Origin: RGIG9041 sp045612565 | GTDB taxonomy: Bacteria; Bacillota; Clostridia; Oscillospirales; QAKW01 | DNA: 24,674 nt | NCBI GenBank assembly: GCA_045612565.1 | Contig: JAZKZG010000036.1 | Coordinates: 1 to 24,674 of the forward strand | Reading direction: 5' to 3' | Shown: positions 22,045-24,674 of the stretch, one piece after another | How positions within the stretch are numbered: position 1 is the first letter of the stretch | How the letters are laid out: each line of letters opens with the position of its first letter | Made by a program: the position numbers and the translations under genes | The notes under the pieces: generated by a model | Told to the model about the DNA's origin: nothing | Databases searched by the model: none | Seen by the model: only the letters and a program-made list of their open reading frames with translations

Positions 22045-23297
22045 AAAAACGTATAGTTTGCATTTTAATTTGTGTTGCGGTTTTGCTGTCGCTCGGTTCG
22101 TGCAGCAGTGCAAAAAAAGTAGATTTTGGATTTTTCAGTGGCAACTTCAATCCGTTTACCGTTATAAACACCTATGATTTTGCGGTGACGGCACTTACAC
22201 AGCAAACACTTTTTACTGAGGTTATTGACGATTCGGATACATATATCCTTTATGATGCCGCAACCCAGGGCGTCGGCATTGCCGATATATATCCTACTAA
22301 CAGCGAAGATAATACATACAGAATTTATGAAATCACTTTAGCTGATGATATCTATTTCAGTAACGGCGACCCGATTACTGCAAAAGACGTTGCGTTTTCG
22401 ATGTACGCTTATGCCGACCTGGATTATTACGGTTGGTCAAACGTAGGCGTTTCGCTTATTGACGGACTTAAAAATTATCAGTACCACAATTCACGCGCAC
22501 AAAACGTGATTATAAAAGACGAGCAGTTGGAGTATGAACTGGCTAATCCGTCGGAGGCTACCAAAAAGTATCTTCGTGAAAAGGTTGTACTTCCCGTTCT
22601 TGAAGAAGAATATGATTGGGTGTGCAGACTTTATACTGATGATGCATTTAAGGGCACCGAGGCAGAAGAACATATGAAACTCTATCCAAATGCAAATGAT
22701 CTTTTTGCCTTTTACTACGCAACCGATAAAAATTATGTTGCCGCAAAAGATAAAGATCAACTTATAAATGATATTGCCGACCAGATCGGCACCGATTATG
22801 AGTTGCTTTCGACCATCTATGGCTCTGACCTTTCATATATTGCAAAAAAACAGGCAGAACGCGCTCTTATTGAGGCGGAACTTCAAAACAGCGGCGAACG
22901 TGTTGATAAAATCAGCGGTATAAAAATTGTTGATGACAAACATCTTGAAGTGCGTGTAAATACTGTTTCAGAGATTCAGGTAGAACTCGCTTTTGGATTT
23001 TTTGTTGTTCCTTTTTCGGTTTATGGAAAGGGAAGTACCTTTGACGGCGAAGGGTTTGTACTCGATACCGACTATATTTTTGATAAATCTTTAAAGCCCG
23101 TTGGTGCGGGTCCTTGTGTTTTTGAAAACTACAAATCCGGTAAATATATAGATCTTACCAAAAACCAACATTATTATAAAGAAGTTGATTTTGAACGCGA
23201 CGTAAGACTTATCGAAACAGGTAACAGCAATACATCACCCGAAGACGATTACTTTATAACAACCGAAGACGTTTATATTGCAGATTATAAAAAATAA
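22041..23297 (+). CDS. Lipoprotein resembling the N-terminal part of an OppA-type solute-binding protein
   Basis: This 418-residue predicted lipoprotein has a signal peptide MKKRIVCILICVAVLLSLGS with lipobox Cys21 (LGSC). The region YEITLADDIYFSNGDPITAK followed by DVAFSMYAYAD is the hallmark of SBP family 5 (oligopeptide-binding) proteins. The late GAGPCVFENYKSGKYIDLTKN motif normally lies near the middle of such proteins. The usual C-terminal lobe is absent, and a charged helical insertion (about 140-280) separates the two conserved parts. It ends cleanly after a Tyr- and Asp-rich tail, with no remnant frame downstream. No permease or ATPase genes are nearby. The start overlaps the pfkB stop. 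It may be a sensor-like or degenerate binding protein. Confidence 0.75.
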   Translation: MKKRIVCILICVAVLLSLGSCSSAKKVDFGFFSGNFNPFTVINTYDFAVTALTQQTLFTEVIDDSDTYILYDAATQGVGIADIYPTNSEDNTYRIYEITLADDIYFSNGDPITAKDVAFSMYAYADLDYYGWSNVGVSLIDGLKNYQYHNSRAQNVIIKDEQLEYELANPSEATKKYLREKVVLPVLEEEYDWVCRLYTDDAFKGTEAEEHMKLYPNANDLFAFYYATDKNYVAAKDKDQLINDIADQIGTDYELLSTIYGSDLSYIAKKQAERALIEAELQNSGERVDKISGIKIVDDKHLEVRVNTVSEIQVELAFGFFVVPFSVYGKGSTFDGEGFVLDTDYIFDKSLKPVGAGPCVFENYKSGKYIDLTKNQHYYKEVDFERDVRLIETGNSNTSPEDDYFITTEDVYIADYKK

Positions 23298-23300
23298 TTC

Positions 23301-23328
23301 TTGACATTTCATTTAAATGTTATATAAT
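23301..23328 (+). promoter_or_regulatory. Promoter of the rpsF-ssb-rpsR operon
   Basis: TTGACA (23301-23306) and TATAAT (23323-23328) are spaced 16 bp apart, beginning four bases after the lipoprotein stop. The start near 23335 gives a leader of about 109 nt. Confidence 0.85.
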
Positions 23329-23334
23329 GTATTG

Positions 23335-23443
23335 TGCTTGACTATGTGATTTGTCAGGCAAACGGTCGATAAATAATACAAATTTGTATTATTCCTTGTC
23401 TGCTTTTGTCGGCAGACCTAATGTCCAGAAGGAGGTGTTAATA
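23335..23443 (+). promoter_or_regulatory. Structured rpsF leader, possible S6:S18 autoregulatory RNA
   Basis: The leader contains a perfect 22-bp AT palindrome (23372-23393) and a GTCTGC/GCAGAC hairpin (23398-23403, 23412-23417) with loop TTTTGTCG, just before the RBS. Many bacterial rpsF leaders carry a hairpin bound by the S6:S18 complex to repress the operon. Position and length fit, but I could not align the conserved CCG-containing bulge of that motif with certainty. Confidence 0.45.
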
Positions 23444-23740
23444 ATGGCTGATATGCACAAGTATGAAACAATTTTCATCACAAAGCCTGATTTGACAGAG
23501 GAGGCACATACCGCTATCGTTGAAAAGTTCAAAGCTCTCATCGAAAAGAACGGTAAAGTTGAGTCTGTTGAAGACTGGGGTGTAAAAAAACTCGCTTACG
23601 AGATCAATTACATCAGAGAAGGTCACTATGTGCTTGTTAACTTTGAAGCTGCTGCTGATTTTATCACAGAACTTAACAGAGTTTACAACATCACAGACGG
23701 CGTTATGCGCTCAATCGTAGTAAACAAAGACGAAAAATAA
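23444..23740 (+). CDS. rpsF: 30S ribosomal protein S6
   Basis: This 98-residue protein has the S6 fold order: KYETIFITKPDLTE, then VEDWGVKKLAYEINYIREGHYVLVNFEA, then RVYNITDGVMRSIVVNKDEK. It binds S18 and the 16S platform. The ATG at 23444 is set by AAGGAGGTG immediately upstream; longer in-frame starts would lie in the leader. It is the first gene of the classic rpsF-ssb-rpsR operon. Confidence 0.97.
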   Translation: MADMHKYETIFITKPDLTEEAHTAIVEKFKALIEKNGKVESVEDWGVKKLAYEINYIREGHYVLVNFEAAADFITELNRVYNITDGVMRSIVVNKDEK

Positions 23741-23776
23741 TTTTTAAAAATTACACACCGAAAAGGAGTAGTAACA

Positions 23777-24199
23777 ATGCTTAACAAAGTAATCCTTACA
23801 GGAAGGCTCACAGCTGTTCCCGATCTTAAAACAACAACAAGCGGTATTAATGTTACCACCTTTTCACTTGCAGTTCAGCGCAACTACAAAAACGCTGACG
23901 GCAGTTACGGCACAGACTTTATAAACTGCGTTGCATGGCGTAACCAGGCAGATTTTATTACAAGATTTTTCGAAAAAGGTCAGCTTATTACAGTTGTCGG
24001 TTCACTTACAAGCCGCAACTATGAGGATAAGATGGGCAACAAACGCACCGCTATTGAAGTGGTTGTTGATGAGGCTCTGTTTGCTGAATCCAAAAAAGAT
24101 TCAATGAGCCGCCCTGCTCCCGAATTTAAGGCTCCTGCTGAGGCAGGCGGTAATGACCTCGATTTTGAAGAAGTAAGTGACGACGAACTGCCATTCTAA
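23777..24199 (+). CDS. ssb: Single-stranded DNA-binding protein
   Basis: This 140-residue protein has an OB-fold domain (1-108: MLNKVILTGRLTAVPDLK, FINCVAWRNQADF, GSLTSRNYEDKMGNKRTAIEV). A short flexible tail ends in the acidic DDELPF tip that recruits replication and repair partners. AAAGGAG precedes the ATG. Its place between rpsF and rpsR matches the arrangement in B. subtilis and relatives. Confidence 0.98.
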   Translation: MLNKVILTGRLTAVPDLKTTTSGINVTTFSLAVQRNYKNADGSYGTDFINCVAWRNQADFITRFFEKGQLITVVGSLTSRNYEDKMGNKRTAIEVVVDEALFAESKKDSMSRPAPEFKAPAEAGGNDLDFEEVSDDELPF

Positions 24200-24221
24200 A
24201 TTTTTATGGAGGTAACCTACA

Positions 24222-24464
24222 GTGGAAAAAGAAAATAATTTCAAAGGCGCAAGAAGACCGCGCCGTAAAGTATGTTCTTTCTGCGTAGATAAGGTTGAAG
24301 CTATAGATTACAAAGATGTTGCAAAACTTTCAAAGTACACATCAGAGCGTGAGAAAATTCTTCCCCGCCGTGTAACAGGTACTTGCGCAAAACATCAAAG
24401 ACAGCTCACAACCGCTATCAAGCGTGCAAGAGCAATCGCTCTTATGGCTTACACAGCTGAATAA
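24222..24464 (+). CDS. rpsR: 30S ribosomal protein S18 (zinc-ribbon type)
   Basis: This 80-residue protein has S18 motifs VEAIDYKDVAKLSKYTSE and KILPRRVTGTCAKHQRQL, then KRARAIALM. C18, C21, C55 and H58 form a plausible zinc-binding set, so this looks like the metal-binding version of S18. The start is GTG at 24222 with GGAGG nine bases upstream. A terminator follows directly. Confidence 0.97.
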   Translation: MEKENNFKGARRPRRKVCSFCVDKVEAIDYKDVAKLSKYTSEREKILPRRVTGTCAKHQRQLTTAIKRARAIALMAYTAE

Positions 24465-24470
24465 TTTATT

Positions 24471-24498
24471 AAAAGACCGCAAAAAAGCGGTCTTTTTT
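24471..24498 (+). terminator. Terminator of the rpsF operon
   Basis: AAAGACCGC and GCGGTCTTT pair around an A6 loop, followed by a T-run. It lies seven bases after the rpsR stop. Confidence 0.93.
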
Positions 24499-24548
24499 AT
24501 TCCTTTTTGGCTAATTTGTACGTCGTAAAAACACATTTGTGCGCCTAC

Positions 24549-24606
24549 AAAAAAATCAAAAAACTTCAAAAAAGGTATTGACAAAAGAGAAAGTATTTGC
24601 TAATAT
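24549..24606 (+). promoter_or_regulatory. Strong promoter with phased A-tracts (probable rRNA promoter)
   Basis: TTGACA (24578-24583) and TAATAT (24601-24606) are 17 bp apart. Upstream, three A-tracts (24549-24555, 24558-24563, 24568-24573) are spaced close to one helical turn, as in UP elements of stable-RNA promoters. Confidence 0.65.
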
Positions 24607-24612
24607 ATTTAG

Positions 24613-24674
24613 GCACCCAAAAAACAGGGGGGTGCGCTGAACTTTGAAAATTAAACAGCATCATTGAAGGACCC
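24613..24674 (+). other. Probable rRNA operon leader with hairpin and boxA
   Basis: From the predicted start near 24613, GCACCC/GGGTGC (24613-24618, 24630-24635) form a 5' hairpin. It is followed by TGAACTTTGAAAATT (24638-24652), very close to the boxA antitermination sequence of Bacillota rRNA leaders (TGTTCTTTGAAAACT type). The 16S gene would begin beyond the window, so this remains inference. Confidence 0.55.

Noticed and set aside
1..24674. CRISPR array, tRNA genes, insertion sequence or prophage
   Set aside because: No regularly spaced identical repeats, no cloverleaf with CCA-type end, no transposase or phage structural genes were seen.

Overview
The window looks like chromosome from a low-to-moderate-GC Bacillota, most likely a gut-type clostridium (Oscillospirales/Ruminococcaceae-like; this taxonomic guess is inference). 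The evidence is the rpsF-ssb-rpsR operon, RNase Y, a SpoIIIE/FtsK-type translocase, strong AGGAGG-type ribosome binding sites and sigma-A promoters of the TTGACA-17-TATAAT type.

The left part (1-13012) is accessory. It holds a minus-strand operon of GH5-type hydrolase, DMT permease and polysaccharide-deacetylase-like protein (3168-63), with a divergent AraC regulator (3299). After these come an SGNH esterase, a six-hairpin glycosidase-like protein, a small XRE repressor with a divergent 80-residue protein, a metallo-beta-lactamase-fold hydrolase, an AEC permease with a DUF4886 SGNH-like protein, and a DUF4091/GH123-like protein. None of the hydrolases has a recognisable signal peptide, so this looks like a cytoplasmic glycan or oligosaccharide utilisation region. 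Between the modules lie five copies of a 44-60 bp palindromic element (stem core GGACACATC) that can form a terminator hairpin in both directions. None occurs in the right part.

The right part (13048-24674) is housekeeping: rny (minus); a tightly coupled ftsK/response regulator/histidine kinase/SLOG operon; an HtrA-type protease; a PfkB sugar-phosphate kinase overlapping a lipoprotein that resembles the N-terminal part of an OppA-type binding protein; and rpsF-ssb-rpsR with a leader and terminator. The window ends in what looks like the promoter, leader hairpin and boxA of an rRNA operon.

The most interesting non-coding signals are: (1) the palindrome family, with base-pair covariation, an inverted loop in one copy and two 59-bp identical copies flanking a 4.4-kb cassette; (2) a perfect promoter at 4149 that drives no intact gene but leads into about 280 bp of hairpin-rich sequence; (3) a 116-nt nested hairpin at 9368-9483 followed by a plus-strand terminator with no plus-strand gene upstream, a candidate ncRNA; and (4) a 15-bp inverted repeat centred on the -35 box between the XRE gene and its divergent neighbour. 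All calls were made by reading the sequence; no database search or folding program was run.
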